This document shows, one piece after another, positions 49,403 through 58,728 of a stretch of 64,000 nt of DNA (the stretch's first letter is position 1; each line of letters opens with the position of its first letter). The DNA is from Phycisphaerae bacterium (GTDB taxonomy: Bacteria; Planctomycetota; Phycisphaerae; JAJVII01): positions 124,001 through 188,000 of the forward strand of contig JAJVII010000022.1 of the NCBI GenBank assembly GCA_022072085.1, given 5' to 3'. Below the pieces are notes generated by a model. It had not been told where the DNA came from, did no database searches, and saw nothing but the letters and a program-made list of their open reading frames with translations. The position numbers were made by a program, and so were the translations under genes.

Positions 49403-52072
49403 GTCTTCCGTGCCTGACTTCGAGGACGTGGCGCTCAGCCGCTCAGCCAGCGCCCGGTAGTCCGTCTTGCCCGTGCCCAGGAGCGGGATGGACTCGACCC
49501 GCACGACGCGGCGGACGTTGTGAATGGGGCTCAGGCCCGCGTCGCGGATCAGGCGATTGACGGCTTCGCGGTCCATGTCGCGCGTCGTGAACAGCACGAG
49601 TTCCGGGCCGGCGGCCTCGGTCGCCGTCACCGCGACCGACGGGCCCTCCTCGCCGCCGTCGCCGAACGCCGACGCCAGCGCTGCCTCGATCGCCGGCAGC
49701 GAGACCATCTCGCCGCCGAGCTTGACGAACCGCTTCAGGCGTCCGCGGAACGTCAGCACCCCCTCGGCGTCCTGGCTGACCAGGTCGCCGGTGTTGTACC
49801 ACGGCTGGCCCTCGAACGGCACGAACGGCGACGCCGCTTGCCCGAGGTAGCCGCCGAACACGCTGGGCCCGCGGACCAGCAGCAGGCCTGGGCGGCTTGG
49901 CTCGACGCGTCGGCTGCGCGTCTCGGCGTCCACGATCGCGACCTGCACGCTGGGCAGCGGCGTGCCGATGCTCCCGCGTCGGACCATGCCCGGGCGGTTG
50001 CCCGCGACGATCGGCGAGCACTCGGTCACGCCGTAGCCTTCCAGGACCGTCAGGCCCGGCGCGATTCGGCCGAGGGCGTCGTAGAGCGCGTCGGGGCATT
50101 TCTCCGCGCCGGTCACGGCGATGCGCAGCGTCGCGAGTTGGCCGTCGGCAGCCGACCGGGCAATGCCGCCCAGGAACGTCGGCGTGCCCAGCAGCAGCGT
50201 GACGCGGTAGGCCTCGATCACGCGGGCCAACGCCGCTCCCTCAGTCGGGTTGGGGTGATAGACCACCGGCAGGCCCGCCAGCAGCGGGATCAGCACCGTC
50301 GCGGTCAGCCCGAAGCTGTGGAACGGCGGCAGGAAGCCGACCATGCGGTCGGCGTCGCTGACGCTGATGATCTCCAGGATGTCGCGGATGTTGGCCAGCA
50401 GGTTCGCGTGCGTCAGCGGCACGGCCTTGGGCAGCGTCTCCGATCCGCTGGTGAACAGGATGACCGCTGGCTCGGGGGCCGGGGCCCGTCGCAGCGACCG
50501 CCACGACAGCCGCGCCCGCAGCCAGGCCCACAGCTTCCGCCCGCGCCCGACGCCGGCGGCCAGGTCCTCGATGAACGCGAAGCGGTCGGTCACCTCGCCG
50601 AAGTCCACCCCCTGCGCCGCGAGGCGGTCGGCCAGCGCCCGCGCCGTGACGACGCGCTTCACCCCCGTCGATTCCAGGCAGTGGGCCAGGCTCCGCCGCC
50701 CGAGCGTCCAGTTGATCATCACCGGCGTTCGGCCTGCCAGCAGCGTCGCCAGGTAAGCGACCGAAGCAGCCACTGACGCCGGCAGCATGATGCCGACACG
50801 CTCGCCCTCCAGCCGCCGGATTTCCGGCCCCAGCACCAGGGCCGCGGTGATCAGGTCGCGGAAACTCCGCACGCCGCTGCGCTGGTCGGCGACAACCGGC
50901 TGCCGGGGCGAGCGGGCCGCCCGGGCGAGGAAGATGTCGTTGATCGTCGCGCCGTCGCCGAGGGTCAGCCGGCGCGGCTGGCTCGCGCGCGCGTCGGCTG
51001 CGAACCAGCGGGCCGGGACCGGCGCGACCTCGCCGCCTCCGCCGACGCCGTGGCCGATGGCGGCCGTCATCACGTCCGCGACGGTCACCAGCGACTCGGG
51101 GTTGAACCCGGCGAAGCCGAACTCGCCCGCGAGCCAACTGGCCAGGTCCGCGCGGGCCAGGCTGTCCAGCCCCAGGTCGTGGGCCAGGCGATCCGACGGC
51201 GATATCTCGCCGCGGCCGCTCAACTCGCGCAGGTGGTCCAGCACGAGCCGCCGCGTTGCGTCGGGCACGTCGCCGATCTCCGCGTCGCCGCGCGGGCGGG
51301 CCGGCTCCGGCCGAGTCCGCCGCCGCCCGCCCCAGAGCGTATACGGCACGAAGGTGTTGGGCTCGGCGTCCACGTTATAGAACCGTTCTAACGCTGCGTT
51401 GATCGCGGCCCGGCTGGCCCGCGGCGGGCGCGGCAGGTCGTCCGGGCCGGCCTCGTGGAAGGTGATTGTCACACGCCGCCGCGGGGCGAAGAAGATGAAG
51501 CTGGCCAGCAGCCCCAGCGCCCCGCGCCGCAACGTCGGCCCGACCCGCGGCGGTCGGCTGGCGGCGGCGAAGCCGAACCCGCTGCCCCACAGCCCGCGAG
51601 TGCGGACCAGGACGACCCGCGCGTCCGGCCGGCGTCCAAGCAGCGTCTCGACGGCGCTGTTGCCGCGCAGGTCTTCGGCCTGCTGGCGATAGATGTGGCC
51701 GGCGGGGTAGAACAGGATGTTCTGCCCGGCGTCCAGGTCGCCGATCAGGGCGTCCAGCGACGCCTCGATGCGGTCGCGGCTGGCGACGGCGACATCGGCG
51801 GCCGGGATCGTCCGCACGCCTATGCGCGGAGCGAGCCGGCGGATGAAGAAGCGGTCCACCTGCTCGGCGTCAGCCAGCACCCGCGGGCGGAACCGGCGGT
51901 GCAGCAGCGTGAGCAGGATGATCGGGTCGATCAGGGCCGGATGGTTGGGCAGGAAGACGACAGGCCCGCCGCCGTCGCGGGCCAACTCGTCCAGTCCGTG
52001 CACGACGATGCGATAGCGCAGGCGCAGCAGCGAGCGGACGACGAAGCGCAACACGGCGATCAGCAGATTCAT
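49352..52072 (-). CDS. Three-domain fusion: acyltransferase, acyl carrier protein, acyl-ACP/CoA ligase
   Basis: 906 residues. Domain 1 (about 30-210): PlsC-type 1-acylglycerol-3-phosphate acyltransferase with H44xxxxD49 (NHPALID). Domain 2 (about 270-340): acyl carrier protein, phosphopantetheine Ser304 in DLGLDSL. Domain 3 (about 375-885): AMP-forming ligase with ILFTSGSETLPK (about 538-549), YGVTECSP and the C-terminal KTD motif in GTGKTDYRAL. E. coli Aas joins only the first and third; here an ACP sits between them. It would activate a fatty acid, load the ACP and acylate a lysolipid. The last 21 residues are read from repeat DNA. Start ATG 52072 lacks a clear ribosome-binding site. Confidence 0.88.
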   Translation of the reverse strand: MNLLIAVLRFVVRSLLRLRYRIVVHGLDELARDGGGPVVFLPNHPALIDPIILLTLLHRRFRPRVLADAEQVDRFFIRRLAPRIGVRTIPAADVAVASRDRIEASLDALIGDLDAGQNILFYPAGHIYRQQAEDLRGNSAVETLLGRRPDARVVLVRTRGLWGSGFGFAAASRPPRVGPTLRRGALGLLASFIFFAPRRRVTITFHEAGPDDLPRPPRASRAAINAALERFYNVDAEPNTFVPYTLWGGRRRTRPEPARPRGDAEIGDVPDATRRLVLDHLRELSGRGEISPSDRLAHDLGLDSLARADLASWLAGEFGFAGFNPESLVTVADVMTAAIGHGVGGGGEVAPVPARWFAADARASQPRRLTLGDGATINDIFLARAARSPRQPVVADQRSGVRSFRDLITAALVLGPEIRRLEGERVGIMLPASVAASVAYLATLLAGRTPVMINWTLGRRSLAHCLESTGVKRVVTARALADRLAAQGVDFGEVTDRFAFIEDLAAGVGRGRKLWAWLRARLSWRSLRRAPAPEPAVILFTSGSETLPKAVPLTHANLLANIRDILEIISVSDADRMVGFLPPFHSFGLTATVLIPLLAGLPVVYHPNPTEGAALARVIEAYRVTLLLGTPTFLGGIARSAADGQLATLRIAVTGAEKCPDALYDALGRIAPGLTVLEGYGVTECSPIVAGNRPGMVRRGSIGTPLPSVQVAIVDAETRSRRVEPSRPGLLLVRGPSVFGGYLGQAASPFVPFEGQPWYNTGDLVSQDAEGVLTFRGRLKRFVKLGGEMVSLPAIEAALASAFGDGGEEGPSVAVTATEAAGPELVLFTTRDMDREAVNRLIRDAGLSPIHNVRRVVRVESIPLLGTGKTDYRALAERLSATSSKSGTEDPSPCQGEGGPDEVGAG

Positions 52073-52169
52073 GCGGCCTGCCCGGGGTCGTGCGAGGTGG
52101 AATGTCCGGCAGCGACCCCGCGGTATTCTAGATCAATTCGGGTCGTTGCGAAGGGGGTTTTGGCTGGAC

Positions 52170-52775
52170 TCAGCGCAGGCGGTCGGCCACCTGGCGGCGC
52201 AGGGCGTCGAGGTCCAGGTTGCCGGGGCATTCGGTGGTCATGCGGCCCTCGGTGGCCTGGGCGTCGCGATGGCCGAGGATGCGGTCGGGCGCGATGTCGT
52301 GCTCGCGGCAGAGCCGGGCGCACAACTCCACCAGCGCCGCCCACTGGGCCCGCGTGGGCCGATGGCCGGGCTTGGAGAAGTCGCCCACCAGGCAGATGCC
52401 GATGCCGTGCTGGTTGAATCGGTTGCTGGGGGTGAGCGTGTGGGCGCCCTCCTCCTGGGCCTCCCATCGCGGGCCAACCTCGACCTGGCCGTCGCCGCTG
52501 CCGGCGCCGTTGCCGATGACGAAGTCGTAGCCGAGCGACTTCCAGCCGCGCTCGCGGTGCCACTGGTCGAAGACGGCGGCGCTGCCGCTGTCGCTGGCCG
52601 AGTGGTGGACGACGATCCACTGCCAGCGTTCCGGCGAGGGGGTGTCCTGTTTCGCGGGCAGGCCCCACCGTGCCGCAGCCACCGCGACGGCCACCGCGAG
52701 CAGCCCGACCGCGACGACGACGATCGGCCGGCCGCCGGGGGATTTCGACTTGCCGGGGGGTGCGGGTCGGGTCAT
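52170..52775 (-). CDS. N-acetylmuramoyl-L-alanine amidase, PGRP/amidase_2 type (copy 1)
   Basis: 201 residues. N-terminal membrane helix (about 17-38), then the amidase_2 fold: zinc-ligand His in IVVHHSAS (H57/H58), YDFVIGNG, GIGICLVGDF, and the second His and Cys ligands in ILGHRDAQ and TECPG. It should cut the bond between muramic acid and the stem peptide of peptidoglycan. Two paralogues lie 1.9 and 2.6 kb upstream, with a different gene between. The membrane anchor here contrasts with the lipoprotein signals of the others. Confidence 0.85.
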   Translation of the reverse strand: MTRPAPPGKSKSPGGRPIVVVAVGLLAVAVAVAAARWGLPAKQDTPSPERWQWIVVHHSASDSGSAAVFDQWHRERGWKSLGYDFVIGNGAGSGDGQVEVGPRWEAQEEGAHTLTPSNRFNQHGIGICLVGDFSKPGHRPTRAQWAALVELCARLCREHDIAPDRILGHRDAQATEGRMTTECPGNLDLDALRRQVADRLR

Positions 52776-52905
52776 GGGCGGTCCTTCAAGAAGTCGCGGT
52801 TGGTTACGCGCTCCCTTACGGTCGCGGCTAAACTCTTACGCGCCGGAAGGCGGCAGGCGTTCGCGTCCGCGGAATGCCGCTCCATTGTTCCAACCGTGAA
52901 AGCGC

Positions 52906-54483
52906 CTAGTCCGCTGCCGGGGGGCATTGGACGGCGATGTCGTCGGCGTCGGAGTTCAGGGCGGCGTCCTTGTCGGCGCGGTTCTTTCCACCGTCATCGG
53001 CCATGTTCGGCCCGACGCTGTAGAGCAGGTAGCCGTCGGCGGTGCGGTTGTAGACCAGCGGCTGGTCGGTGAACACGTCGAGCGGAATTTCCTTGAGATA
53101 CCCCGGCGCCAGCTCGTCCAGTTTCTCGGGATGCACCCCGTGCTCGGCGCGATACGCCGCCAGGGCTAGCGTCAGGACGGTCAGTTCCCGCGACATAACC
53201 TGACGGGCTGCGAATTCCGGGCTCCGGCCGTCGGTGGAGGCGATCGCCGATGCGGCAAGCAGAGACAGGGCGAACCGGGTCGGTCCCTGTTTGAACAGCA
53301 ATGTGACGTGATTCGATTGCCATTTGGCCATGTACACCGGCATGATCTGCCCGTCCCACAGGTCGGTCACGGCTGCGGACGATTCGCGCCAGGGCGTCAA
53401 CCGGCATGCCCGGACCATCTGGTCGTACCAACTGTTGACGGTCCTTAGATCGCGGTTCCAGTCGACGGGCATCCATCGAAGCAGCGGGCCGATGGATTCA
53501 ATCCCATGCCAGGCGCCCCGCGAGGCCCACACGATGTACTCCAGCGAGCAGTACCTTGAACAGCGGTCTATGGCCGAGACCACGTCGATCGGAATCCGGA
53601 TGGCCTGGCGGGCCTTCAGCAGCTCGCGCGTTTGGTTCGAATCGAGGGCCCCGCTGAGTGCCAGGCCTCGAAGGCACTTGTCCGCAGCCATTGCCGTTAA
53701 GATGGCTGACAACTGCCCGAACAGCGAGGGATGGTCCGTCAGCACCCTTGCGAGGCGGTAGACGCCCTGGATGTCGTACCACGCGGCGTCGATCTGCCCC
53801 TCTCCGGCGCGGAGCATGGCCCGGCAGCACAGGGCCCAGCCAAGTTTCCGGATATCCTCAAGCACGACGGGGGCGAGAATCTGTTCCATGCTCGGCCGGG
53901 CTGCCATGTCGATCACGGGCAGATAGAACCGTGTCCGCCGCCCCGCGACGATGGCAGCCGCCAACGGCTTGGCCATGGCGTCCAACCAGGCCGCCGCGCC
54001 TGGAAACTCGCCTTGTCGCCAGGGGCGCTGGCGAAGGCGGCCCAGGTTGGCCTCCTGTTTGCCAGGAGGGCGCTGCGGCCGGGTTGTCGGTTGGGCGAGA
54101 TTGTCGGCCTGCTGGCAGAACGCGTCATAGTCCACAAAGTATTCGCCGGTGTCCGGCAGATTTGTCAGCCCCAGTGCCGCCAGTATGAACTGGCGATAGG
54201 CAGGGCCCAGGGCCTCCGGGCCGAGTCCCATGATCAGGATCGGCGCCGCGTTGTTCTCAGTCGTGACGCCTTTGGCCCACTCGGCGTCCAGGGCGGCGAC
54301 GTAGTTCACCGTGCCGTCGGGGTTCAGCGGGCCGCTGAGCACCGTCGTGTCCGGGCCGATACGGACGCGGCCGTGCCACCAGGTCCAGCCCCACCATGCA
54401 GCCACAACGAGGATCAGCAGCAGGATGACGCGTCGGACGCGACGCCAGAAGCGGCGCCTGGGTTTAGGGCTATCGTTGGACAT
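52906..54483 (-). CDS. Membrane-anchored protein of unknown function, type II secretion-like tail
   Basis: 525 residues. One membrane helix near the N-terminus (RVILLLILVVAAWWGWTWW, about 17-35) and a large exported domain. The last third (ALAAYRAEHGVHPEKLDELAPGYLKEIPLDVFTDQPLVY) resembles the C-terminal part of type II secretion pseudopilin-like or DUF-type proteins common in planctomycetes, where AYR-EHG-YP-L-eLvP-yL-P is a recurring motif. Function unknown. It separates two amidase genes that it does not resemble. Confidence 0.6.
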   Translation of the reverse strand: MSNDSPKPRRRFWRRVRRVILLLILVVAAWWGWTWWHGRVRIGPDTTVLSGPLNPDGTVNYVAALDAEWAKGVTTENNAAPILIMGLGPEALGPAYRQFILAALGLTNLPDTGEYFVDYDAFCQQADNLAQPTTRPQRPPGKQEANLGRLRQRPWRQGEFPGAAAWLDAMAKPLAAAIVAGRRTRFYLPVIDMAARPSMEQILAPVVLEDIRKLGWALCCRAMLRAGEGQIDAAWYDIQGVYRLARVLTDHPSLFGQLSAILTAMAADKCLRGLALSGALDSNQTRELLKARQAIRIPIDVVSAIDRCSRYCSLEYIVWASRGAWHGIESIGPLLRWMPVDWNRDLRTVNSWYDQMVRACRLTPWRESSAAVTDLWDGQIMPVYMAKWQSNHVTLLFKQGPTRFALSLLAASAIASTDGRSPEFAARQVMSRELTVLTLALAAYRAEHGVHPEKLDELAPGYLKEIPLDVFTDQPLVYNRTADGYLLYSVGPNMADDGGKNRADKDAALNSDADDIAVQCPPAAD

Positions 54484-54639
54484 GATCCGTCCCCTTTCAA
54501 GACAAGTCGTTCACCACGATCGCCCGGCGGACCGGACGAAGAATCGGTCCTGCATCCTCCCGTCGGACTGGGCGGGGGACGCGAAGACACTCCACCCCGG
54601 TTCAAGGAGAACCGGGGCTTGGCGAAATCCGCCGGGCGG

Positions 54640-55341
54640 TCATCCCCCCGCGGCCACGAGGCGGCGGATTTCGGACACGTCGAAGTTGCTCCCCGGGCAG
54701 TCGGTCCGCTTCTCGGGCGGCAGGCCCTCGGAGGCCTGGCCGTCGCGATGGCCGAGGATGTGCGACGCGGGGATGTTGTATTCGCGGCAGAGGAACCGCA
54801 CCAGCAGCACGCAGCTTCGCAACTGGGCCGACGTCGGGCGGGTCTTGTCGAAATCGCCCACCAGGCAGATGCCGATGCCGTGGTCGTTGTACTTGTGGCT
54901 GGGCGTGGCGCAGTGGGCGCCCCACTTCTGCTTGATCCATCGCGGGCCGATCTCGATCAGCCCGTCGGCGCTGTCGGAGCCGTTGCCGATGACGAAGTCG
55001 TAGCCCAGCTCGTCCCAGCCGCGGACTTCGCGGTGGAACTTGTCGAAGGCGGCTGCGTTGCCGCCGGGGGTGGAGGAATGGTGCAGGACGATCCAGTCCC
55101 ACCGCCGCGAGGGCTGGACGTGGTTGCGGACGGCGTCGCCCAGCGAGCCGTAGTCCGTCTGTGGCCGCGGCGGTTCGTCGTGGCGATCCTGGGGCGGGCC
55201 GAAGAACGGGCCCGGCACGGGGTCGAGCAGGCGGACTTCCTCGCGCGGGCAGCCAGCCAGCGCGGGCAGCAGTGCCGCCAGCACCGCCAGCAATACGAGG
55301 AGGGGTTGCGGTCCGCGATGGGAGTCAGCCGACGGGGTCAT
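54640..55341 (-). CDS. N-acetylmuramoyl-L-alanine amidase, PGRP/amidase_2 type (copy 2)
   Basis: 233 residues from ATG 55341. A signal peptide ends in the lipobox LAGC (Cys at residue 31). The amidase_2 domain starts with WIVLHHSST (zinc His), followed by GYDFVIGNGSDSADG, KWGAHCATPSHKYNDHGIGICLVGDF and ASHILGHRDGQ ... DCPG. It shares wording with copy 1 and more closely with copy 3 (QKWGAHC; WDELGY). As a lipoprotein it would act on peptidoglycan from a membrane surface. The next gene upstream (copy 3) is 82 bases away. Confidence 0.86.
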   Translation of the reverse strand: MTPSADSHRGPQPLLVLLAVLAALLPALAGCPREEVRLLDPVPGPFFGPPQDRHDEPPRPQTDYGSLGDAVRNHVQPSRRWDWIVLHHSSTPGGNAAAFDKFHREVRGWDELGYDFVIGNGSDSADGLIEIGPRWIKQKWGAHCATPSHKYNDHGIGICLVGDFDKTRPTSAQLRSCVLLVRFLCREYNIPASHILGHRDGQASEGLPPEKRTDCPGSNFDVSEIRRLVAAGG

Positions 55342-55423
55342 GCGGGTCAGTATATCGCGCCGGGCGGCCATGGTCCCCCTTCAGCCGGAATCGCGCCGGC
55401 GGGCAGGGCCCGGCGCGTCGGCG

Positions 55424-56218
55424 TCAGTTCCGTGCGGCGTAGGCGCTGAGGCGGCGGCGCAGGGCATCCAGGTCGAACCGGTGGCCGGGGCAGTCGGTGC
55501 CGCGGCGCTCAGCCGGCACGGTCTTGACGGCTTCGCCGTGCCCGTAGATGCGGTTGACGGGAATGTCGTAAGCGGCCATCAGGTAGCGGATCAGCCTTGT
55601 GAGGCTGGCCATCTGGGCGGCGGTCGGCGAGTAGTTGTCGAAGTTGCCGACCAGGCAGATGCCGATGCCGTCGTCGTTGAAATGGTTGTCGTTGGTCTTG
55701 CAGTGGGCGCCCCACTTCTGCTTGCGCCAGCGCGGGCCGATCTCGATCTGGCCGTCGCCGCTGCCGCGGCCGTTGCCGATGACGAAGTGGTAGCCCAGTT
55801 CGTCCCAGCCGCGCTGCTTGTGCTCGGCGTCGAACTTGGCGGCGCTGCCGTCGTTGGTGGCCGAGTGGTGAACGACGATGTATCGCCAGCGATGGGCCGA
55901 GGCGCCGGCATAGAACCGCGTCCAGTCGGTGTCGTAGTCGACGCCGAGAGAAACGCGTGTCGGCGGGCGCAGGGACTGAACGGCGGTCTGCGGGGGTTGC
56001 TGGGGCTGGCGGACCGGCTCCCGGTTCACGGTCTGCGGCGGGGAGAGGGGGATGACCGGTTCGAGCAGGTCCGGTTCGCGGAAGACCGGCAGGGGCATGG
56101 CGCCGACGATGCGGGTCTCGCCCGGCGGTGTCGGGGGCGGCGGCGTGGCGCAGCCGACGACGGCCAGCAGCGACGGCAGAGTCAGCAGGACGGCGATAGG
56201 AGCAAAGCGGTTGGGCAT
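55424..56218 (-). CDS. N-acetylmuramoyl-L-alanine amidase, PGRP/amidase_2 type (copy 3)
   Basis: 264 residues from ATG 56218; the earlier frame lacks a signal peptide. The lipobox is VVGC (Cys23), followed by a Pro-rich spacer of about 60 residues. The amidase_2 domain has YIVVHHSAT, ELGYHFVIGNGRGSGDG, QKWGAHCKTNDNHFNDDGIGICLVGNF and the last zinc ligand region TDCPGH. In NRIYGHGEAVKT the usual GHRD motif has become GHGE, so the third catalytic motif is altered. The spacer would let the enzyme reach deeper into the wall than copy 2. Confidence 0.84.
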   Translation of the reverse strand: MPNRFAPIAVLLTLPSLLAVVGCATPPPPTPPGETRIVGAMPLPVFREPDLLEPVIPLSPPQTVNREPVRQPQQPPQTAVQSLRPPTRVSLGVDYDTDWTRFYAGASAHRWRYIVVHHSATNDGSAAKFDAEHKQRGWDELGYHFVIGNGRGSGDGQIEIGPRWRKQKWGAHCKTNDNHFNDDGIGICLVGNFDNYSPTAAQMASLTRLIRYLMAAYDIPVNRIYGHGEAVKTVPAERRGTDCPGHRFDLDALRRRLSAYAARN

Positions 56219-56277
56219 AGGGCTCACGGCGGTCCCCTGCGTTGGGCGACAATATATGGGGCAGGCGGATTGCGGGT

Positions 56278-57141
56278 CTACCCGCCTGCGCCCCGGCTGT
56301 CCGGGGCCGCGGCGTAGTCCGCCGGCCAGTCCATCACTTCGATCCATTCCCCCGGCGTGCCGGGACGACGGTGTCTGGCGTTCCATCCCTGGATTTCGCG
56401 ACGGAACAGGACATTATGTGGCAGATCCGATACCACTGCAAGCCGGATCCAGCCCCAGTCCAGCAACTGGCGGATCATACGTTCCTGGCGTGCGGCGTCC
56501 AGCGGCCGACCCGCGCGGTCGTATTGCCGCATCAGCAGCGGACCGGCGGGCCAGTCGGCCGACTCCAGTTGGCTGCGCACGCGCCCGTATTCGTCCAGGC
56601 CGACGTCCGCCAGGTAGATCGGGCGGCGGCCGCCCAGTTGCCGGATGAGCCAGGCTCGACGCGCTTCCGACCAATCGTATCGGCCAGATGAGTCGATTGT
56701 CTCCAGCGCGATCAGGCAGGCCTGCTCCCCTGGCGACAGGACGTAGACGGCTGCGTCGGCCTGAACGTCGCCCAGGCGGCTTTCCGGGCCCAGCCGAAAC
56801 GGCACGCGGTAGACCCCGGGCCGGGTTGCGGGGGTCGCGACGCCTCGCGCCGTCCGCCCCGTGAGGTAAAGCATCCGCCACTCGGCGCCGGGCGTGCGAT
56901 AGTAGATCGCGCCGTGCTCGCTGCCCAGGCCGCGCTGGAGCGGGCAGACGTTGGCGACGATCCACGCGGTGCGATTGGCGCCCGAGCCGGTCAGCACGTC
57001 GGGGGCGACCAACTCCGCAGCCGGCCGCGTGGGGTCGGCCCGCCACGCCGACCGGGCCCCGCCGATGACGACCGCTGAGAGCAGCCCGGTCAGCAGCAGC
57101 GCGGTGAAAAGGAATCGAAACCAGTAGAACTGCCTGTTCAT
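56278..57141 (-). CDS. Unrecognised membrane-anchored protein
   Basis: 287 residues from ATG 57141. One N-terminal hydrophobic helix (about 11-27), then a domain of about 250 residues rich in Arg, Trp and Tyr with no motif I recognise (GAIYYRTPGAEWRMLYLTGRTARGV; IRLAVVSDLPHNVLFRREIQGWNARH). It ends with an Ala/Asp-rich tail. It precedes the PGRP amidases on the same strand and might serve the same envelope process, but that is position only. Confidence 0.55.
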   Translation of the reverse strand: MNRQFYWFRFLFTALLLTGLLSAVVIGGARSAWRADPTRPAAELVAPDVLTGSGANRTAWIVANVCPLQRGLGSEHGAIYYRTPGAEWRMLYLTGRTARGVATPATRPGVYRVPFRLGPESRLGDVQADAAVYVLSPGEQACLIALETIDSSGRYDWSEARRAWLIRQLGGRRPIYLADVGLDEYGRVRSQLESADWPAGPLLMRQYDRAGRPLDAARQERMIRQLLDWGWIRLAVVSDLPHNVLFRREIQGWNARHRRPGTPGEWIEVMDWPADYAAAPDSRGAGG

Positions 57142-57266
57142 GGAAGCTCCCGCCGCCGGTCGAATCGGCAATCGCCGACACCATCATTTTCGGGCCGATG
57201 TCGCAGACGACTTGAGTTGGCTGCCGGTTGGCTGACCCGGGGCGAGGCGGTCGTTCTGGGAGGGGG

Positions 57267-57977
57267 TCACCGCGTCCGGCGGCGGCGGAGGGCTGCGCCG
57301 GCTGCCGCGACGCCCAACAGGAGCAGCGTGCCCGGCTCGGGGACGGCCACCAGCACGCGCATCTGGTCGATACCGGTGTCCACCGCGCGGAGGGTGAAGT
57401 TCACGGTCCTGCCGTCGGCGGCGACGGTGATGATGTCAGCAGTCTCGCCCTCGACCGCGCCGCGGTAGGCGATCTGGACGCCGGGGTGCGTGGGATAGGT
57501 CACGCCGGCGAGGCCGAAGATGGAGTCGGAAACGTCCACAAGTCCCGGCCCGCTGCTGGCTGTGCCCGAGTCCTCGAAAATCAGTGCGACCACGTCGCCG
57601 GGGAAGGTGAAACTGCCGGTGATGACGATCGCGCCGCTGTTGGCGGCCGCGTCCATGTGAACGAAATAGCTGCGGACCTTTGTGCCGGCTGCCAGCAGGG
57701 CGTTGGTTCCGGGGTGCAGCGTGTCGTAGGTCACCGGCAGGGATGCGGGCACGAGGGCGTCGACCGTGATCGCGTCGGTGTCGCCGACGGTGATCTGCTT
57801 TTCGGCAAACAGATAGACCAGCGTGTCGCTCTGAAGGACGCCGACGTTGACGTTGGGCGGCGGGCTGGAGAGCAACTGCACCGCCGCAGCCGCGGGTCGG
57901 GCCGACAGCCCGGTTGCCATCACCAGCAGCGCAGTCAGTACCGTTTGCCGCCTGTCCACGGGAACTGCCGCCTCCAA
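57267..57977 (-). CDS. PEP-CTERM sorting-domain protein (second)
   Basis: 236 residues counted from a TTG at 57977; the exact start is unsure because no ATG with a ribosome-binding site precedes the signal peptide (VLTALLVMATGLSARPAAA). The mature part is a small beta-rich domain. The C-terminus VAVPEPGTLLLLGVAAAGAALRRRRTR carries the PEP motif, hydrophobic helix and Arg tail needed for exosortase sorting. Function unknown. Unrelated in sequence to the 36.6 kb PEP-CTERM protein apart from the tag. Confidence 0.82.
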   Translation of the reverse strand: MEAAVPVDRRQTVLTALLVMATGLSARPAAAAVQLLSSPPPNVNVGVLQSDTLVYLFAEKQITVGDTDAITVDALVPASLPVTYDTLHPGTNALLAAGTKVRSYFVHMDAAANSGAIVITGSFTFPGDVVALIFEDSGTASSGPGLVDVSDSIFGLAGVTYPTHPGVQIAYRGAVEGETADIITVAADGRTVNFTLRAVDTGIDQMRVLVAVPEPGTLLLLGVAAAGAALRRRRTR

Positions 57978-58121
57978 TTTCGGATGCCGCCCGTTCGCCG
58001 CGGCTGTCGAAGGGATCTGCCCCCGGCCGAGCCTCTCGGCGAAACTTGCCGAGGCGCCCGAATCCTACCATCCTATGGGACCCTTGGCCAGCCCCCTGTT
58101 TGCGGCCGGACAGGGTCAGCC

Positions 58122-58127
58122 TATGAT
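58122..58127 (+). promoter_or_regulatory. -10 box upstream of the ferredoxin gene
   Basis: TATGAT, giving a leader of about 55 bases with AGGAG 5 bases before ATG 58190. No good -35 is present. Confidence 0.4.
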
Positions 58128-58189
58128 AAGGCCGCTCCGGATGGGCACGCCGCGTAAGGCGGCTGACGGTCCGGACGACAGGAGCCCCC

Positions 58190-58603
58190 ATGAGCAATCC
58201 CGCCGATGTCCACCCGGCCGGTCACGGCAGCCTGGCTGACCTTCAGCGTAAGGCCGACGCGCTGGGCGTGAACGTCGCCCGCCGACACATCCTGCTCTGC
58301 TGCGACCAGAGCAAGCCGGAGTGCTGCTCGAGGGAAGCCGGACTGGCGTCGTGGGAGTTCCTAAAGGCCCGTCTCAAGGAACTGGGCCTCTCGGAGAAGG
58401 GCGGCGTCTACCGCACCAAGGCCAACTGCCTGCGCATCTGCCAGGGCGGGCCCATCGCGGTCGTCTATCCCGAGGGCGCCTGGTATCACGGCTGCACGCC
58501 GGAGGTTCTCGAGCAGATCATCCAGCGCCACCTGATCGGCGGCCAGGTCGTCGCCGAGCACCTGATCGCCTGCCACCCGCTTCCGCCTCCAGGGACGCCG
58601 TAG
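58190..58603 (+). CDS. Thioredoxin-like [2Fe-2S] ferredoxin
   Basis: 137 residues. The cysteine pattern is that of thioredoxin-fold ferredoxins: [14 protein letters not shown] near residue 45 and [26 protein letters not shown] (about 82-110). The core RHILLCxxxxxxxCC and [10 protein letters not shown] are diagnostic. It would carry one 2Fe-2S cluster and shuttle electrons in the cytosol; the partner is unknown. The extension of about 25 residues before the core is unremarkable. A GNAT gene follows after 125 bases, with its own start signal. Confidence 0.9.
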   Translation: MSNPADVHPAGHGSLADLQRKADALGVNVARRHILLCCDQSKPECCSREAGLASWEFLKARLKELGLSEKGGVYRTKANCLRICQGGPIAVVYPEGAWYHGCTPEVLEQIIQRHLIGGQVVAEHLIACHPLPPPGTP

Positions 58604-58692
58604 CTCGCATCCGACACGTTTGCATCGCAGGCGAGGGGAGGGCGGGCGAAAGCTCACCGCCTGACCGTTCGGCCCGCGCCGGCATGGCCCTG

Positions 58693-58722
58693 TTGCCGGT
58701 CGGGCAAGGACGCGGGTATGCT
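58693..58722 (+). promoter_or_regulatory. Promoter giving a leaderless GNAT mRNA
   Basis: TTGCCG (58693-58698), 18-base spacer, TATGCT (58717-58722), then 6 bases to ATG 58729. Transcription would start at the initiation codon itself, and there is no Shine-Dalgarno sequence. Confidence 0.5.
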
Positions 58723-58728
58723 GACGGC

